Positions 12,003 through 22,602 of a stretch of DNA of 64,000 nt are shown here, piece by piece. Position 1 is the first letter of the stretch. The number at the start of each line of letters is the position of its first letter. This DNA comes from Alcaligenaceae bacterium CGII-47 (GTDB lineage Bacteria > Pseudomonadota > Gammaproteobacteria > Burkholderiales > Burkholderiaceae_B): contig JAHTBO010000009.1 in assembly GCA_019166125.1 (NCBI GenBank), positions 96,531 through 160,530 of the forward strand. The letters run 5' to 3'. A program made the position numbers and the translations under genes. The notes beneath the pieces are model-generated. The model saw only the letters and a list, made by a program, of their open reading frames with translations, ran no database searches and was not told the origin of the DNA.

Positions 12003-12632
12003 TCAGTCCGGTGATGTAATACCGAGGAATAAATTCACCCGCGCATCGATCAGACAAGCATCAGCCGTCTCTGGCATGATATCCAGCGTAAAAGACGGGA
12101 TATAGTCCAGGCTCAGCCATAGCGTGTCGCCCGTATCGAGTGTGCGCAGGCCACCCAGCCGCTCGGGTAAGCGAGCGGTAAAATGGCCTTCCGTGCAGTG
12201 TAATAAGGTCTCGCCAGGCCGTAGCGGCAGTTTTTGGGCCGCGCGTCGCATGTCCACGCAGCCGTGCGCCTGTTTACGCCGCAGCATCAGATTGAAATCC
12301 CGGGTGGGCCCATCAGGGAGGGCTGCGTCAAAGGGCGTCTCGCCTGCAAAGTAGATGCGCTCGCCGCGCACAAGGCGCTGCTGTTGTCCCGTCTCGGTAC
12401 GGGTTAATTGGATGGACTCACCCGCTGTGAGGATCAGGATGCGGTCGATGTCTGGCCAGATTGAAAATGACCCAGGCTGCGTTAGATCGGCCGCACTGAT
12501 ACGCCAAATAAAATCATCCAGCGTGGCGTGCTCTGGATAGATGGCGAGCTGGCGGGTGATACCGCCGCCATTTTTCCAGGGGAGCGGGTGTAAGTCAGCG
12601 GCAGGGATGTAGCGGATCGTATCGTGCATCAT
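12003..12632 (-). CDS. hutD: HutD family protein
   Basis: A 209-residue cupin-like protein of the HutD/YfiH-type group, identified by PLPWKNGGGITRQLAIYP near the N-terminus and ISAADLTQPGSFSIWPDIDRILIL. HutD occurs in hut clusters of many proteobacteria. It is thought to limit overactivity of the histidine pathway, and its ligand may be a pathway intermediate. It is divergent from hutI, and the palindrome at 12689-12700 between them could control both. It ends 10 bp from rarA in convergent orientation. Confidence 0.88.
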   Translation of the reverse strand: MMHDTIRYIPAADLHPLPWKNGGGITRQLAIYPEHATLDDFIWRISAADLTQPGSFSIWPDIDRILILTAGESIQLTRTETGQQQRLVRGERIYFAGETPFDAALPDGPTRDFNLMLRRKQAHGCVDMRRAAQKLPLRPGETLLHCTEGHFTARLPERLGGLRTLDTGDTLWLSLDYIPSFTLDIMPETADACLIDARVNLFLGITSPD

Positions 12633-12688
12633 GTAATCATCGTATCAGGATTCAGGCGCCTTGCCGCCTAAAGGCCCGACAGGCATAA

Positions 12689-12700
12689 TTGTCTATACAA
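12689..12700. promoter_or_regulatory. Putative HutC operator, hutD/hutI intergenic region
   Basis: TTGTCTATACAA is a near-perfect palindrome between divergent hutD and hutI. The same 12-mer with one change occurs before hutU (17272-17283), and a related TGTATATAC core lies before the ABC operon (24139-24150). HutC repressors of the GntR family bind TGTATATACA-like sites in pseudomonads, and hutC is in this window. A -10-like CATAAT (12684-12689) overlaps it. Confidence 0.6.
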
Positions 12701-12738
12701 GTTGTGATTTCATGCTTAATCAGAGGGAGTGCTGATGT

Positions 12739-13977
12739 ATGACAAAACCTGTGCTGTGGAAAAACATGCGGCTCTCTGTGGATGGGCAATCATCCGCTTT
12801 GATTGAGTCTGCAGCGTTGCTGGTGGTGGACGGGCGCATCGCCTGGCTGGGGCCCGGCAATGCCTTGCCTGCGGCTTTGGTGCGGGACGTCTCTGAAACG
12901 CATGATCTGCAGCAAGCCATCGTGACGCCTGGATTGATTGATTGCCATACGCACTTGATCTTTGGTGGCGATCGGGCTGAGGAATTTGCCTTGCGTCTGG
13001 CCGGAGCGAGCTATGAGGAAATAGCCCGACGCGGGGGAGGGATCGTTTCCAGCGTGCGAGCGACGCGCACAGTGAGCGAGGATGAACTGTTTGGCTCAGC
13101 CCTGCGGCGCCTGGACGCCATGATTGCCCAGGGGGTGAGCGCAGTCGAGATTAAGTCCGGCTATGGTCTGGATTTGGCGACAGAGCGCAAGATGTTGCGG
13201 GTGGCGCGACGTCTGGGCCAAGTCCGCAATGTCACGATATCCACCACATTTCTGGGTGCCCATGCGGTGCCGCTTGAATATGCTGGGCGCGCCGATGCTT
13301 ATATCGATCTCGTGTGCGAGCAGATGCTGCCTGCCTTGCATGACGAGGGGCTGGTGGATGCCGTCGACGTGTTTTGCGAGAGCATTGGATTCAGTCTGGC
13401 CCAGTCCGAGCGGGTGCTCCAGGCGGCTCAGCGCTATGGCTTGCCGGTCAAGATGCATGCCGAGCAGCTATCCTTAATGGGCGGGACTGCCTTGGCCGCG
13501 CGTTATCACGCTTTATCGGCTGACCATCTGGAGTACCTGGATGAGGCAGGCGTGCACGCGATGCGTGAGGCGGGGACCGTCGCCGTATTATTGCCTGGTG
13601 CGTTTTATTTCTTGCGTGAAACAAAAACGCCACCTATCGCGCTGCTGCGCGAGTACGGCGTCCCGATTGCGATCGCTACAGATTGCAATCCGGGTACTTC
13701 ACCCAGCACATCCTTGCTCCTCATGCTGAATATGGCTTGCACCTTGTTTCGTTTGACGGTGGACGAGGCCTTGGCAGGTGTAACCAGGCACGCAGCAAAG
13801 GCGCTGGGTCACGCCGATGTCACAGGGCGGTTGGCGGTGGGTGATTATGCTGATTTTGCGGTGTGGGAGGTGGCTTCGGTGGCCGAGCTGGCTTATTGGA
13901 CGGGTCTGCCGCGCTGTCGCCAGTTGGTGCGCCATGGTGAGCTCGATCTTAAAACGCGTCCAGCTCGGGCTGATTGA
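12739..13977 (+). CDS. hutI: Imidazolonepropionase
   Basis: A 412-residue zinc amidohydrolase that opens 4-imidazolone-5-propionate to N-formimidoyl-L-glutamate, the third step of histidine breakdown. Metal-binding motif [15 protein letters not shown] (around residue 70), the [11 protein letters not shown] segment, [16 protein letters not shown], and [11 protein letters not shown] are all in place. Length is normal. Its 3' end overlaps the convergent hutH by 29 bp. Confidence 0.97.
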   Translation: MTKPVLWKNMRLSVDGQSSALIESAALLVVDGRIAWLGPGNALPAALVRDVSETHDLQQAIVTPGLIDCHTHLIFGGDRAEEFALRLAGASYEEIARRGGGIVSSVRATRTVSEDELFGSALRRLDAMIAQGVSAVEIKSGYGLDLATERKMLRVARRLGQVRNVTISTTFLGAHAVPLEYAGRADAYIDLVCEQMLPALHDEGLVDAVDVFCESIGFSLAQSERVLQAAQRYGLPVKMHAEQLSLMGGTALAARYHALSADHLEYLDEAGVHAMREAGTVAVLLPGAFYFLRETKTPPIALLREYGVPIAIATDCNPGTSPSTSLLLMLNMACTLFRLTVDEALAGVTRHAAKALGHADVTGRLAVGDYADFAVWEVASVAELAYWTGLPRCRQLVRHGELDLKTRPARAD

Positions 13978-15490
13978 TCGTCAAGGCACCATCCAGCACC
14001 CGTTCGGCCATCAGGCTGATATCCGGCGCGAGCAGGCGGTCCTTATCGTAAAACGGCACCTCGCTGCGGATTCTGGCGTGTAGGGTTTGAAGCGCCTGCG
14101 AGGTTTTTAGCGGGGCGTGAAAATCAATGCCTTGCGCCGCGCACAACAATTCGATACCAACGATGGTCGCGGTGTTTTGTGCCATGTCGATCAGGCGGCG
14201 TGCGGCAAACGTTGCCATGCTGACGTGATCCTCCTGATTGGCCGACGTGGGTAGGCTGTCCACGCTGGCCGGATGCGCCAGGGATTTATTCTCTGAGGCG
14301 AGTGCTGCTGCGGTGACGTGAGCGATCATGAACCCCGAGTTCAAGCCCGGTGCCGGGACGAGAAAGGGGGGCAGGCCTGAGATGCTGGCGTCGATCAGCA
14401 AAGCGACGCGCCGCTCGGCCAGAGCGCCGATTTCGGCGATCGCCAGTGCCAGGATATCTGAGGTGAACGCGATCGGTTCAGCGTGAAAATTACCGCCCGA
14501 GATCACTTGCCCGGCTTGGCCATCCAGGCCCGGAAAGACGAGCGGATTGTCGGTGACCGCGTTGGACTCTGTGAGCAGGGTGCGCCTTGCCTGGTTCATT
14601 AAGTCAAGGATGGCGCCCATGACCTGGGGTTGGCAACGTAGGCTATAGGGATCCTGAACCTTATTGTCGTGCAAGCGATGAGACTGGCGGATCGCGCTGC
14701 CTTTGAGCAATGCCCGATAGACATGCGCGGCCAGAATCTGCCCGGCTTGCCCACGAATTTCGTGGACTCTGGGATCAAAGGGCGCATCGCTGCCCTTGGC
14801 TGCGTCCACGCTTAGCGCACCCGCCAGGATTGCGGTTTTGAATAAGGCTTCAGCCTGAAATAGACCGTTAAGCGCCAAGGCGGTGGAGACCTGGGTACCG
14901 TTGATGAGTGCCAGGCCTTCCTTGGCCGCCAGACGGATAGGGGCGACGTCTGCCTGGCGTAGTGCCTCGTCAGCCTTTATCCAGGCGCCATTGAACCAGG
15001 CCTGGCCCTGACCGATGAGGGTGAGGGTCATGTGCGCGAGTGGGGCAAGGTCTCCCGAGGCGCCCACGGAACCTTTTGCCGGGATATGCGGGATGATGCC
15101 TGCATTATAAATATTGAGCAGAGTTTGAACGACAGAGGGCCGTATGCCGGAGTAGCCGCGTGCCAGGCTGTTGATCTTTAGTGCCATGACCAGGCGTGCG
15201 ATGGGTGCGGATAGAGGCTCGCCCACACCGACCGAGTGCGAGAGGATCAGGTTCTCTTGGAGTTGCTCTAGGTCCTCGTCGGGGATTCGTGTCTGGGCGA
15301 GCTTGCCAAAGCCGGTGTTGATACCGTAGGCGGGTGCACCCTTATCGATAATCGCCTTAACAATGGCTGCTGAGGCCCCCATGGCCGCATGCGCCTGCTC
15401 GGGTAATGTCAGGATGAGGGGTTCGCGCCAGATCTGGCGGATCTGTGCCAGAGTCATTGCGCCGGGCTCGATCATGAGGGTGGATGCCAT
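13949..15490 (-). CDS. hutH: Histidine ammonia-lyase
   Basis: A 513-residue enzyme that converts L-histidine to trans-urocanate and ammonia. The self-forming MIO cofactor motif Ala-Ser-Gly lies in [15 protein letters not shown] (about residues 143-145). [11 protein letters not shown] near 60 and [14 protein letters not shown] near 330 are also typical. It starts 22 bp after hutU and is presumably in the same operon. A later in-frame ATG ([10 protein letters not shown]) is an alternative start. Confidence 0.97.
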   Translation of the reverse strand: MASTLMIEPGAMTLAQIRQIWREPLILTLPEQAHAAMGASAAIVKAIIDKGAPAYGINTGFGKLAQTRIPDEDLEQLQENLILSHSVGVGEPLSAPIARLVMALKINSLARGYSGIRPSVVQTLLNIYNAGIIPHIPAKGSVGASGDLAPLAHMTLTLIGQGQAWFNGAWIKADEALRQADVAPIRLAAKEGLALINGTQVSTALALNGLFQAEALFKTAILAGALSVDAAKGSDAPFDPRVHEIRGQAGQILAAHVYRALLKGSAIRQSHRLHDNKVQDPYSLRCQPQVMGAILDLMNQARRTLLTESNAVTDNPLVFPGLDGQAGQVISGGNFHAEPIAFTSDILALAIAEIGALAERRVALLIDASISGLPPFLVPAPGLNSGFMIAHVTAAALASENKSLAHPASVDSLPTSANQEDHVSMATFAARRLIDMAQNTATIVGIELLCAAQGIDFHAPLKTSQALQTLHARIRSEVPFYDKDRLLAPDISLMAERVLDGALTINQPELDAF

Positions 15491-15512
15491 GAATATTCCT
15501 TCGCTGGAACGC

Positions 15513-17216
15513 TTATTTGATCATCGGTAGATTCAGGCCGAATGCGTGGGCGGTCTCGATCGCTTGTTCGTAACCCGCGTCGGCGTGGCGCATGACGCCA
15601 CTTCCACAATCGTTGATGAGCACGCGTTCGAGGCGTTGGGCGGCGGCATCTGACCCATCAGCCACAATCACCATGCCGGCGTGCTGGCTGTAGCCCATGC
15701 CCACGCCTCCGCCGTGGTGTAACGATACCCAGCTTGCGCCGCCTGCGGTATTGAGCAGGGCATTAAGCAGCGGCCAATCCGATACGGCATCTGTGCCATC
15801 GCGCATGGCCTCGGTCTCGCGATTGGGGCTGGCGACCGAGCCGGTATCCAGATGGTCGCGGCCGATGACAATCGGGGCCTTGAGTTCCCCACTATGCACC
15901 ATGTCGTTAAAGGCTAGCCCGGCGAGGTGGCGTTCGCCCAGACCCAGCCAGCAAATGCGCGCTGGCAGGCCCTGAAAGACGATGCGCTCACGTGCCATGT
16001 CGAGCCAACGGTGCAAGGCTTGCTTATCGGGAAATAGCGCCTTGAGTTTGCGGTCGGTCTTGTAGATATCCTCTGGGTCGCCCGAGAGTGCCACCCAGCG
16101 AAATGGCCCCTTGCCCTCGCAAAAGAGTGGGCGGATATAGGCGGGAACGAAACCTGGGAAGTCAAAAGCGTTCAGTACGCCTTCGTCGTAGGCGACCTGA
16201 CGGATATTATTGCCATAGTCCACCGTGGGGATGCCCATCGCATGAAAATCCAGCATGGCTTGCACATGGCGGGTGCAGGATTTGGCCGCAGCCGCTTGTA
16301 GGGCGGCGTGTTGGCTGGGGTCGTTTTGTGCCGCCTTCCATTGCGCGACGCTCCAGCCCGAAGGCAGATAGCCATGGGTCAGGTCGTGCGCCGAAGTCTG
16401 ATCGGTCACCAGGTCAGGCCGGATGCCACCTTGGCGGGCGCGCTCGACCAATTCCGGGACGATATCGGCGGCATTTCCCAACAACCCGATGGACACGGCC
16501 TCCTTGCGCGAAGTGTGATGCAGGATCATCTCCAGGGCTTCATCGAGCGAGTGTGCCTGTTTGTCCAAATAGCGGGTCTTGAGTCGGGAATCGATGCTGG
16601 ATTGCTGGCATTCTATGGTGAGCGAGCAGGCGCCAGCAAAGGTCGCTGCCAGCGGTTGCGCGCCGCCCATGCCGCCCAAGCCGGCAGTCAGGATCCAGCG
16701 CCCGGCAAGTATGCCGCCGTAGTGCTTACGGCCGGCCTGCGCAAAGGTCTCGTAGGTCCCTTGCACAATGCCCTGGCTGCCAATGTAGATCCAGCTGCCA
16801 GCGGTCATCTGCCCGTACATAAAGAGCCCGGCCTGATCCAGTTCATTGAATTTTTCCCAGGTTGCCCACTTGGGGACCAGGTTTGAATTGGCGATGAGTA
16901 CGCGCGGTGCGTCGACGTGGGTTTTGAACACGCCGACCGGCTTGCCGGACTGGACCAGCAAAGTTTCATCCTCACCCAGGGCCAGTAGGCTACTTAGGAT
17001 CGCGTCATAGCAGGCCCAGTTGCGCGCCGCCCGGCCGATCCCGCCATAGACCACGAGATGCTTGGGATTTTCTGCAACCTCGGGGTCAAGATTATTTTGG
17101 ATCATTCGATAAGCCGCCTCAATCACCCAGTTTTTACAATGTAGGGTCGAGCCGGTTGGCGCATGGATGTTGCGGCTGGCATCGTAACGGGGGTCATTTT
17201 GCTGAGTGGGGGCCAC
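15513..17216 (-). CDS. hutU: Urocanate hydratase
   Basis: A 567-residue NAD+-dependent enzyme that hydrates urocanate to imidazolonepropionate. [19 protein letters not shown] at the N-terminus, the NAD-binding [14 protein letters not shown] and the active-site Cys segment [15 protein letters not shown] identify it. First gene of the hutUH pair, preceded by a HutC-like palindrome 55 bp upstream. The C-terminus is slightly longer than the roughly 557 residues usual for the family, but nothing is missing. Confidence 0.97.
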   Translation of the reverse strand: MAPTQQNDPRYDASRNIHAPTGSTLHCKNWVIEAAYRMIQNNLDPEVAENPKHLVVYGGIGRAARNWACYDAILSSLLALGEDETLLVQSGKPVGVFKTHVDAPRVLIANSNLVPKWATWEKFNELDQAGLFMYGQMTAGSWIYIGSQGIVQGTYETFAQAGRKHYGGILAGRWILTAGLGGMGGAQPLAATFAGACSLTIECQQSSIDSRLKTRYLDKQAHSLDEALEMILHHTSRKEAVSIGLLGNAADIVPELVERARQGGIRPDLVTDQTSAHDLTHGYLPSGWSVAQWKAAQNDPSQHAALQAAAAKSCTRHVQAMLDFHAMGIPTVDYGNNIRQVAYDEGVLNAFDFPGFVPAYIRPLFCEGKGPFRWVALSGDPEDIYKTDRKLKALFPDKQALHRWLDMARERIVFQGLPARICWLGLGERHLAGLAFNDMVHSGELKAPIVIGRDHLDTGSVASPNRETEAMRDGTDAVSDWPLLNALLNTAGGASWVSLHHGGGVGMGYSQHAGMVIVADGSDAAAQRLERVLINDCGSGVMRHADAGYEQAIETAHAFGLNLPMIK

Positions 17217-17271
17217 TTCGATCTCCTGGTGTCTGGGAATTCAAACCTTAATGTAGTGCTGAATAATTAAG

Positions 17272-17283
17272 TTGTCTATACAT
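17272..17283. promoter_or_regulatory. Putative HutC operator before hutU
   Basis: TTGTCTATACAT differs from the hutD/hutI palindrome at one end base. It lies in the 107-bp gap between hutU and the upstream acyl-CoA dehydrogenase gene, so hutUH can have its own repressed promoter. No terminator is visible between the two operons, so read-through is also possible. Confidence 0.6.
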
Positions 17284-17323
17284 TTAGATTGGAGCGTGTC
17301 TGTGCGCGTGACGGCGTGGGCGT

Positions 17324-18463
17324 TCAGCCCAGTAGCGTGCGGGCGATGATTGTGCGTTGAATTTCCGAGGCGCCCTCATAGATACGTAGAATGCGCGCGT
17401 CACGCACATAGCGTTCCAATGGCATGTCCCGGGTGTAGCCGTAGCCGCCATGAATTTGCAGTGCAGCATCAGTGATAAATCCGACGGCTTCCGAGGCGTA
17501 GAGTTTGGCCATGGCAGACTCCATCGAGAAGCGTTCGCCTGACAGGCGCTTGGCTGTGGCCTGCAGGGTCAGTGCCCAGGCGGCTTCCAGCCGTAGCTTC
17601 ATATCGGCCAGCATCCACTGAATCCCTTGCTTGGAGGCAAGTGGTTCACCGCCTACTTGACGTTGTTGTGCCCACGATACGGCTGCTTCCAGCGCAGCCT
17701 CGGAGATGCCCAGGCTGGTGGCAGCCACATCCAGGCGGCTGTTGTCCAGAACCTTCATGGCCGTGCGAAAACCGCTGCCCTCTGCACCCAGGCGTTGTGT
17801 TGCCGGGATCGTACAATCGAGCGAGACCTCGAAGGCATGGCCGCCACGTATACCCATCAATTTTTCAGACGTCGATACAGATAAGCCGGGGGTGTGCCGG
17901 TCGACGACGAAGGCACTGATGCCGCGATGCCCCGCAGCCGGATCGGTCTTGGCATAGACAACGATAAAGTTGGCCTCGGCGGCGTTCGAGATAAAGTGCT
18001 TGACCCCACTCAGGTGATAGACATCGTCCTTGCGCAGGGCGCGAGTCGCCATGTCAGCCGGGTTGGAGCCCGCGCGCGGTTCAGTGAGCGCGAAGGCACC
18101 CAATGCCTGGCCTGACGCCGCTGCAGGCAGGTAGCGTGCGCGAATCGTATCGTCTCCGCCTATCAATATCGAATCGGTCGCGAGGTATTGTGCACCAATC
18201 ATCGAGGCGGTTGCGGCGCAGTGGTGCGCGATCTCTACGAGCGAGAGGATGAGTGCTGTCGGGCTGATGCCCGGCCCACCCCATTTCTCAGGCAGGTTCA
18301 TGCCCATGACGCCCAGTGCAGCCAAGCCGGGGACGTAACGCACAACCGATATCTCGTGCTCATCGACTTCGTGGGCATGCGGCCCCAGTTCAGCCGCAGC
18401 ATAGCGGCTGATTGCTGCGGCAATTTCCAGGTCTTCGTCGGTAACACCAAGCCGTTTTTGCAT
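17324..18463 (-). CDS. Acyl-CoA dehydrogenase in the hut-linked operon
   Basis: A 379-residue FAD acyl-CoA dehydrogenase of the short/branched-chain type. ALTEPRAGSNPADMATRA (flavin/acyl binding), RLGAEGSGF, LQIHGGYGYTRDMPLERYVRDARILRIYEGASEIQRTIIARTLLG are the standard signatures, and the catalytic Glu in YEGASE is present. Last of seven same-strand genes. It lies 16 bp after a CaiB-type CoA-transferase and just before hutU. An attractive but unproven substrate is imidazolepropionyl-CoA, giving urocanoyl-CoA. Ordinary short-chain acyl-CoAs are the alternative. Confidence 0.9.
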   Translation of the reverse strand: MQKRLGVTDEDLEIAAAISRYAAAELGPHAHEVDEHEISVVRYVPGLAALGVMGMNLPEKWGGPGISPTALILSLVEIAHHCAATASMIGAQYLATDSILIGGDDTIRARYLPAAASGQALGAFALTEPRAGSNPADMATRALRKDDVYHLSGVKHFISNAAEANFIVVYAKTDPAAGHRGISAFVVDRHTPGLSVSTSEKLMGIRGGHAFEVSLDCTIPATQRLGAEGSGFRTAMKVLDNSRLDVAATSLGISEAALEAAVSWAQQRQVGGEPLASKQGIQWMLADMKLRLEAAWALTLQATAKRLSGERFSMESAMAKLYASEAVGFITDAALQIHGGYGYTRDMPLERYVRDARILRIYEGASEIQRTIIARTLLG

Positions 18464-18479
18464 GAGAACTCCGGTATGG

Positions 18480-19679
18480 TCAGCGCCCCAGTGCGCCGAG
18501 TTCGCGTAGGGCTTGGATGCGATCTGCTGCCAAACCTAATAAGTCGTGCAGGATCGCGTCGGTATGTTCGCCCAGTGCGGGCGCCCGTTTTGTCGGCTGG
18601 GTAGGCCAGGCCGAAAATTTGATAGGTTGCCTGGGTAATTGCATGCCTGGCAGGCGTGAATCATCGATAGGCGTGAGGAATTCTCGATACCGAGATTGCT
18701 CGCTCTCTAGTGCCTGGCGCACGTTCCAGATTGGGGCGCCGGGCACTGCGCCGGCCTCTAATCGTTGCATCACGTCTTCTACGCTGAGGTTCTGTGACCA
18801 GGCTTCGATGCGTGCGCGCAGCGCGGGCTCGTTTTCAGAACGCAGCTCGTCGCTGGTAAAACGTGGGTCAGCGGCAAGCCCTTCCTCTGCCATGAGGTTC
18901 GCCAATTGGGCGAATAATTTATTGTTCAGAACTGCCAATACGTAGTAGCCGTCCTGCGCACGAAAGGCGCCAAAAGGGGCCGAGAGCGGATGGCGGTTGC
19001 CCACGCGCGGCGCATCCCGACCGGTAAACAGATAGCGCGCCACGGCGGTGACGGTAAAGGCCAACGTCGCGTCAAACATGGATGTATCGACGTGGGTGCC
19101 CTGGCCGGTTTGCTGGCGGCCGTAGAGCGCCGCCAAGGTGCCCCATGAACCAAACAGGCCCGAGAGCACATCGGTGATGGCCTCGCCCACGAGGGTGGGC
19201 GGGCCTTCGGGAAAGCCGGTGGCATTCATGATGCCGCTCATGGCCTGGATGACGATATCGTAGGCTGGCCGATGCGCGGCCGGGCCATCCTGACCAAAGC
19301 CCGATATGCTGGTATAGATGATGCGTGGATTGAGAGCCTTAAGCGTGGCGTAGCCAATACCCAATTTATCGGCGACCCCGGGACGGAAATTTTCGACCAC
19401 GATATCCACCTCTGGCATCATGTCATGGATCAGGGCAAGCGCTGCGGCTTGCTTTAGATCCAGCACGATGCTTTTCTTATTGCGGTTCATGACCGTGAAC
19501 AAAGCGCTTTCACCATTTTTCATCGGGCCGATAGCGCGGTAATCATCGCCGTGAGGCGGCTCGATTTTGATGATTTCAGCGCCCAGATCGCCGAGTAGCG
19601 CCGTGCAAAACGGCCCGGATAATACCCGGGTGAAGTCTAGTACGCGTAGGCCAGAGAGGAGGAAGGGTGCTTGTGCCAT
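18480..19679 (-). CDS. CaiB/BaiF family CoA-transferase in the hut-linked operon
   Basis: A 399-residue family III CoA-transferase. It starts LSGLRVLDFTRVLSGPFCTALLGDLGAEIIKIEPP, and the catalytic Asp is in GQGTHVDTSMFDA (about residue 170). Family III enzymes move CoA between carboxylic acids, often from product-CoA to fresh substrate. The ATG at 19679 gives the usual N-terminus; a GTG at 19694 is an alternative. Between the FAD oxidoreductase (17 bp) and acyl-CoA dehydrogenase (16 bp) genes, it is a natural partner for the latter. Substrate unknown. Confidence 0.9.
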   Translation of the reverse strand: MAQAPFLLSGLRVLDFTRVLSGPFCTALLGDLGAEIIKIEPPHGDDYRAIGPMKNGESALFTVMNRNKKSIVLDLKQAAALALIHDMMPEVDIVVENFRPGVADKLGIGYATLKALNPRIIYTSISGFGQDGPAAHRPAYDIVIQAMSGIMNATGFPEGPPTLVGEAITDVLSGLFGSWGTLAALYGRQQTGQGTHVDTSMFDATLAFTVTAVARYLFTGRDAPRVGNRHPLSAPFGAFRAQDGYYVLAVLNNKLFAQLANLMAEEGLAADPRFTSDELRSENEPALRARIEAWSQNLSVEDVMQRLEAGAVPGAPIWNVRQALESEQSRYREFLTPIDDSRLPGMQLPRQPIKFSAWPTQPTKRAPALGEHTDAILHDLLGLAADRIQALRELGALGR

Positions 19680-19696
19680 GTCAGGGTGATCCACGT

Positions 19697-21079
19697 TCAG
19701 AGGTCGAGCAGTCGCTGGCGATTGAGCAATTCGTCACCGTCGAGCAGACGCTTGATATCCGCCATCAATGCGAGCTCGTCAGCGCTGCGGCTGTGGTGTA
19801 AAAAAGGCTTTTTGATGCGGCCTATACCGTGCTCGGCAGATATGCTGCCGCCCACGCGTTCGACCTCTTGGTAGACCGTGGACTCGACGGCATACAGATC
19901 GGATTGCGCATGAGGCCCTGTCGATAAGTGCAGGTTGCCATCGCCCAGATGGCCGAACAGCAGGTTTTGTGCCTGCGGCCAAGTCTGGGTGAGGCGGGCG
20001 GTGACGCGTTCGATGAAGCCCGGTAATTCATGTAAGGGTATGCCCACATCAAAGGCGACATAAGGTTGCATCGTGAGCAGGATCTCGCCGATTGCATCGC
20101 GCAATTTCCACAGCTGTGCTGCCTGCTCGTGGGTTTGCGGCAAAATGACGTCGCGCGCGAGCCCAGTATCGATCAAACCAGAGAGAAAAGCCTCTAGCTC
20201 GTGGCGGGTCGTGCCCGACTCCATCCCTTCGGTCTCAATCAGCACATAGAGCGCATAGGCACCGTCAAACGGCGCGGGCTTGTGTAGCACGCGCGCCGCC
20301 GCCTGCAGATAATTGTTCCACATGACCTCGAATGAGGAGAGCGATGGCAAGTGTGCACGCGCCGCTTTCAGCAGGGAGGTGAGTTGATCAAAGCTATCCA
20401 AAGCGACCAGGGCACTGTCGCGCCGGTCGGGTTTGGGGAACAGGCGCAGAACCGCACGTGTAATGATGCCCAATGTTCCTTCAGTACCGATAAACAGGTG
20501 TTTGAGGTCCAGGCCCGTATTGTTTTTTAAACCCTTGTTCATCATTGAAAGCACCGTGCCGTCCGCCAATACGACCTCTAGGCCCAGCACCAGTTCGCGC
20601 ATGGTGCCATAGCGCAAGACGCGGTTGCCACCCGCATTGGTGGCGATGTTGCCCCCGATCTGGCAGGAACCGCGAGCGCCACAATCTAGCGGAAAGTACC
20701 AGCCTTGTTCCTCGACCTGGCGACAGAGCGCCTCAAGGATGACGCCCGCCTGCACTGTGACGGTGCCGCCCAGCGTGTCCAGTGCTTCGATGCGGTTCAT
20801 GTGTTCCAAAGAGAGCACCACGTCGCCTGCGTTTGGAACGGCTGCCCCGGCCATGCCCGTGCGCCCACCTTGTATGGTGAGCGATCGGCCTTCGTGGTGA
20901 CAGGCACAGACGATCTCAGATACCTCGGCAGTGTTTCTGGGGCGTAGTACCAGTGCCGGTTTGCCACTGGCCGTCAGGCCGCTCGCGTCTTGGCAGTAGC
21001 GCTGCAGATCGTCGTTGGGTGTCAGGCTGGACAGGGTGTCTGCCAGGGTATCTAGCTTGCGAAGTGGGGTGGAAATCAT
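19697..21079 (-). CDS. FAD-linked D-2-hydroxyacid dehydrogenase (GlcD/D2HGDH-like)
   Basis: A 460-residue member of the FAD_binding_4/FAD-oxidase_C family that oxidises 2-hydroxy acids to 2-oxo acids. The FAD loop is GGRTGMAGAAVPNAGDVVLS (about residues 70-90). The metal/substrate His cluster is in LLFGHLGDGNLHLS, and the C-terminal signature is SISAEHGIGRIKKPFL. The ATG at 21079 is preceded by TTGAGG; a TTG at 21091 overlapping the upstream stop is possible. In this hut-linked operon imidazolelactate is a reasonable candidate substrate, but D-lactate or D-2-hydroxyglutarate are equally compatible with sequence alone. Confidence 0.87.
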   Translation of the reverse strand: MISTPLRKLDTLADTLSSLTPNDDLQRYCQDASGLTASGKPALVLRPRNTAEVSEIVCACHHEGRSLTIQGGRTGMAGAAVPNAGDVVLSLEHMNRIEALDTLGGTVTVQAGVILEALCRQVEEQGWYFPLDCGARGSCQIGGNIATNAGGNRVLRYGTMRELVLGLEVVLADGTVLSMMNKGLKNNTGLDLKHLFIGTEGTLGIITRAVLRLFPKPDRRDSALVALDSFDQLTSLLKAARAHLPSLSSFEVMWNNYLQAAARVLHKPAPFDGAYALYVLIETEGMESGTTRHELEAFLSGLIDTGLARDVILPQTHEQAAQLWKLRDAIGEILLTMQPYVAFDVGIPLHELPGFIERVTARLTQTWPQAQNLLFGHLGDGNLHLSTGPHAQSDLYAVESTVYQEVERVGGSISAEHGIGRIKKPFLHHSRSADELALMADIKRLLDGDELLNRQRLLDL

Positions 21080-21087
21080 GGTCGGCC

Positions 21088-21915
21088 TCAAGGGGTGTTG
21101 CCACTCTGATCCCAGAATGCGTTGCGATCCAGGTAGTTTTGCAGGAACTGTTGCAGGCGTGGATTTTTGCTGCCATGAAATAACGCCTGAGGTGGGCCGC
21201 TGGCAGCAATTTCCCCCTTGTCGAGAAAAATCACCTGGTCTGCCACCTGCGCAGCAAAGCCCATCTCGTGGGTGACGACCACCATGGTCATGCCCTCATG
21301 GGCCAGCGCCTTCATGACCTGCAGAACTTCACCCACGAGCTCCGGGTCCAGGGCGGAAGTTGGCTCATCAAACAGCATGATGTGGGGCTCCATCGCCAGT
21401 GCCCGTGCAATCGCGACGCGTTGTTGCTGGCCTCCGGATAGGCGGATGGGATATTCGTTGGCCTTGTCCGCCAGACCCACTTTTTCCAATGTCTCTAGTG
21501 CGCGTGCGTGTGCCTGGCTGCGCGGCAGACGTTTGACGCGCATCAGTGCCTCGGCGACGTTGCCTAGCGCAGTCATATGGGGCCATAGATTAAATTGCTG
21601 GAACACCATGCCGACATGTTGTCGTACCCGGTTCAATTCTGCTAATGGCGCCTTGCTGCGGATATTGTCATGATCAATATAACCGAGCAGCTCGCCCTCG
21701 ATATATACCTCACCGCTGTCGTATTCCTCTAGAAAAGCCAGCGTGCGTAGCAGCGTGCTTTTGCCCGAACCTGACGGTCCGATGATGCACGTCACCTCGG
21801 ATTTACGCACGCCGAGCGAGACATTGTTGAGGACACGATTCTGTCCATAGGCTTTGCTGATGCCGCGCACATCGACGAGCAGATCGCTTTTAGGGGCGCA
21901 GGAAGGTGGGGGCAT
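21088..21915 (-). CDS. Amino-acid-type ABC transporter ATPase
   Basis: A 275-residue PAAT-family ATPase with Walker [11 protein letters not shown]-loop [17 protein letters not shown], signature [16 protein letters not shown], and Walker [19 protein letters not shown] sequence. It powers the two permeases just upstream. I start it at 21915 ([11 protein letters not shown]) because a GGAGA lies 10 bases before that ATG. The longer frame to 22017 would reach into the permease gene. The 30-residue N-terminal lead before the ABC domain is poorly conserved. Confidence 0.93.
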   Translation of the reverse strand: MPPPSCAPKSDLLVDVRGISKAYGQNRVLNNVSLGVRKSEVTCIIGPSGSGKSTLLRTLAFLEEYDSGEVYIEGELLGYIDHDNIRSKAPLAELNRVRQHVGMVFQQFNLWPHMTALGNVAEALMRVKRLPRSQAHARALETLEKVGLADKANEYPIRLSGGQQQRVAIARALAMEPHIMLFDEPTSALDPELVGEVLQVMKALAHEGMTMVVVTHEMGFAAQVADQVIFLDKGEIAASGPPQALFHGSKNPRLQQFLQNYLDRNAFWDQSGNTP

Positions 21916-21935
21916 AGTCTGAGTCTCCAGGACCG

Positions 21936-22598
21936 TTAGCGAGCCAGGTAGTGGCTGACCTTGCGCTCTGCCCACCTGCCCAACTGTTCGGTGGCGGCCA
22001 CCAGGATCAGGTAGCACACCGACAGGACCAGCATGGTTTGCACATAGATGTACTGCTCGGACCCGATCTGGGTAAGGACAGCAGTCAGCTCAGGGATCGT
22101 CACGATGGATAACACAGAGGTTTCCTTGCTGAGGATGATGATTAGATTGATCAATGCCGGGGTAATAATGACCAGCATCTGGGGCATTAGGATGCGCCAG
22201 ACAATATCCAGGCGCGACATGCCCAAACACTGTGCTGCCTCGATGTGCCCACGTGGCACCGACATAAAACCCGCACGAAAAACTTCAGCAAAATAGGCGC
22301 TGCCATAGATTGCGAGTGCAAGCACGCCTGCCGCGAGTGCCGAGAGTTCAATACCCAGCGCCGGACCGCCGTAATACAGAATGAATAGCTGGACGAGAAA
22401 AGGTGTTGTACGCAATATTTCAATATACACACGCAGCAAGGCGCGTAGCCAGCGACCTCCATAACGTTGCAAGACAGCAATGACGAAACCAATGGTGATG
22501 CCCAACAGGACGGCGCCCAGCCAGGTCATAATGGTCATGCCAAAGCCGCTGAGGACTTGCATGCCGTATTGGGAGATCAGCGCGAGGTTCTGGTCCAT
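21936..22598 (-). CDS. Amino-acid-type ABC transporter permease 2
   Basis: A 220-residue HisM/GlnP-like inner-membrane permease with about five helices and the EAA loop FVGH-type segment [21 protein letters not shown] (about residue 125), which docks on the ATPase. It starts 4 bp after permease 1. The [17 protein letters not shown] segment is typical of polar amino-acid uptake systems. Confidence 0.93.
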   Translation of the reverse strand: MDQNLALISQYGMQVLSGFGMTIMTWLGAVLLGITIGFVIAVLQRYGGRWLRALLRVYIEILRTTPFLVQLFILYYGGPALGIELSALAAGVLALAIYGSAYFAEVFRAGFMSVPRGHIEAAQCLGMSRLDIVWRILMPQMLVIITPALINLIIILSKETSVLSIVTIPELTAVLTQIGSEQYIYVQTMLVLSVCYLILVAATEQLGRWAERKVSHYLAR

Positions 22599-22602
22599 GG
22601 CG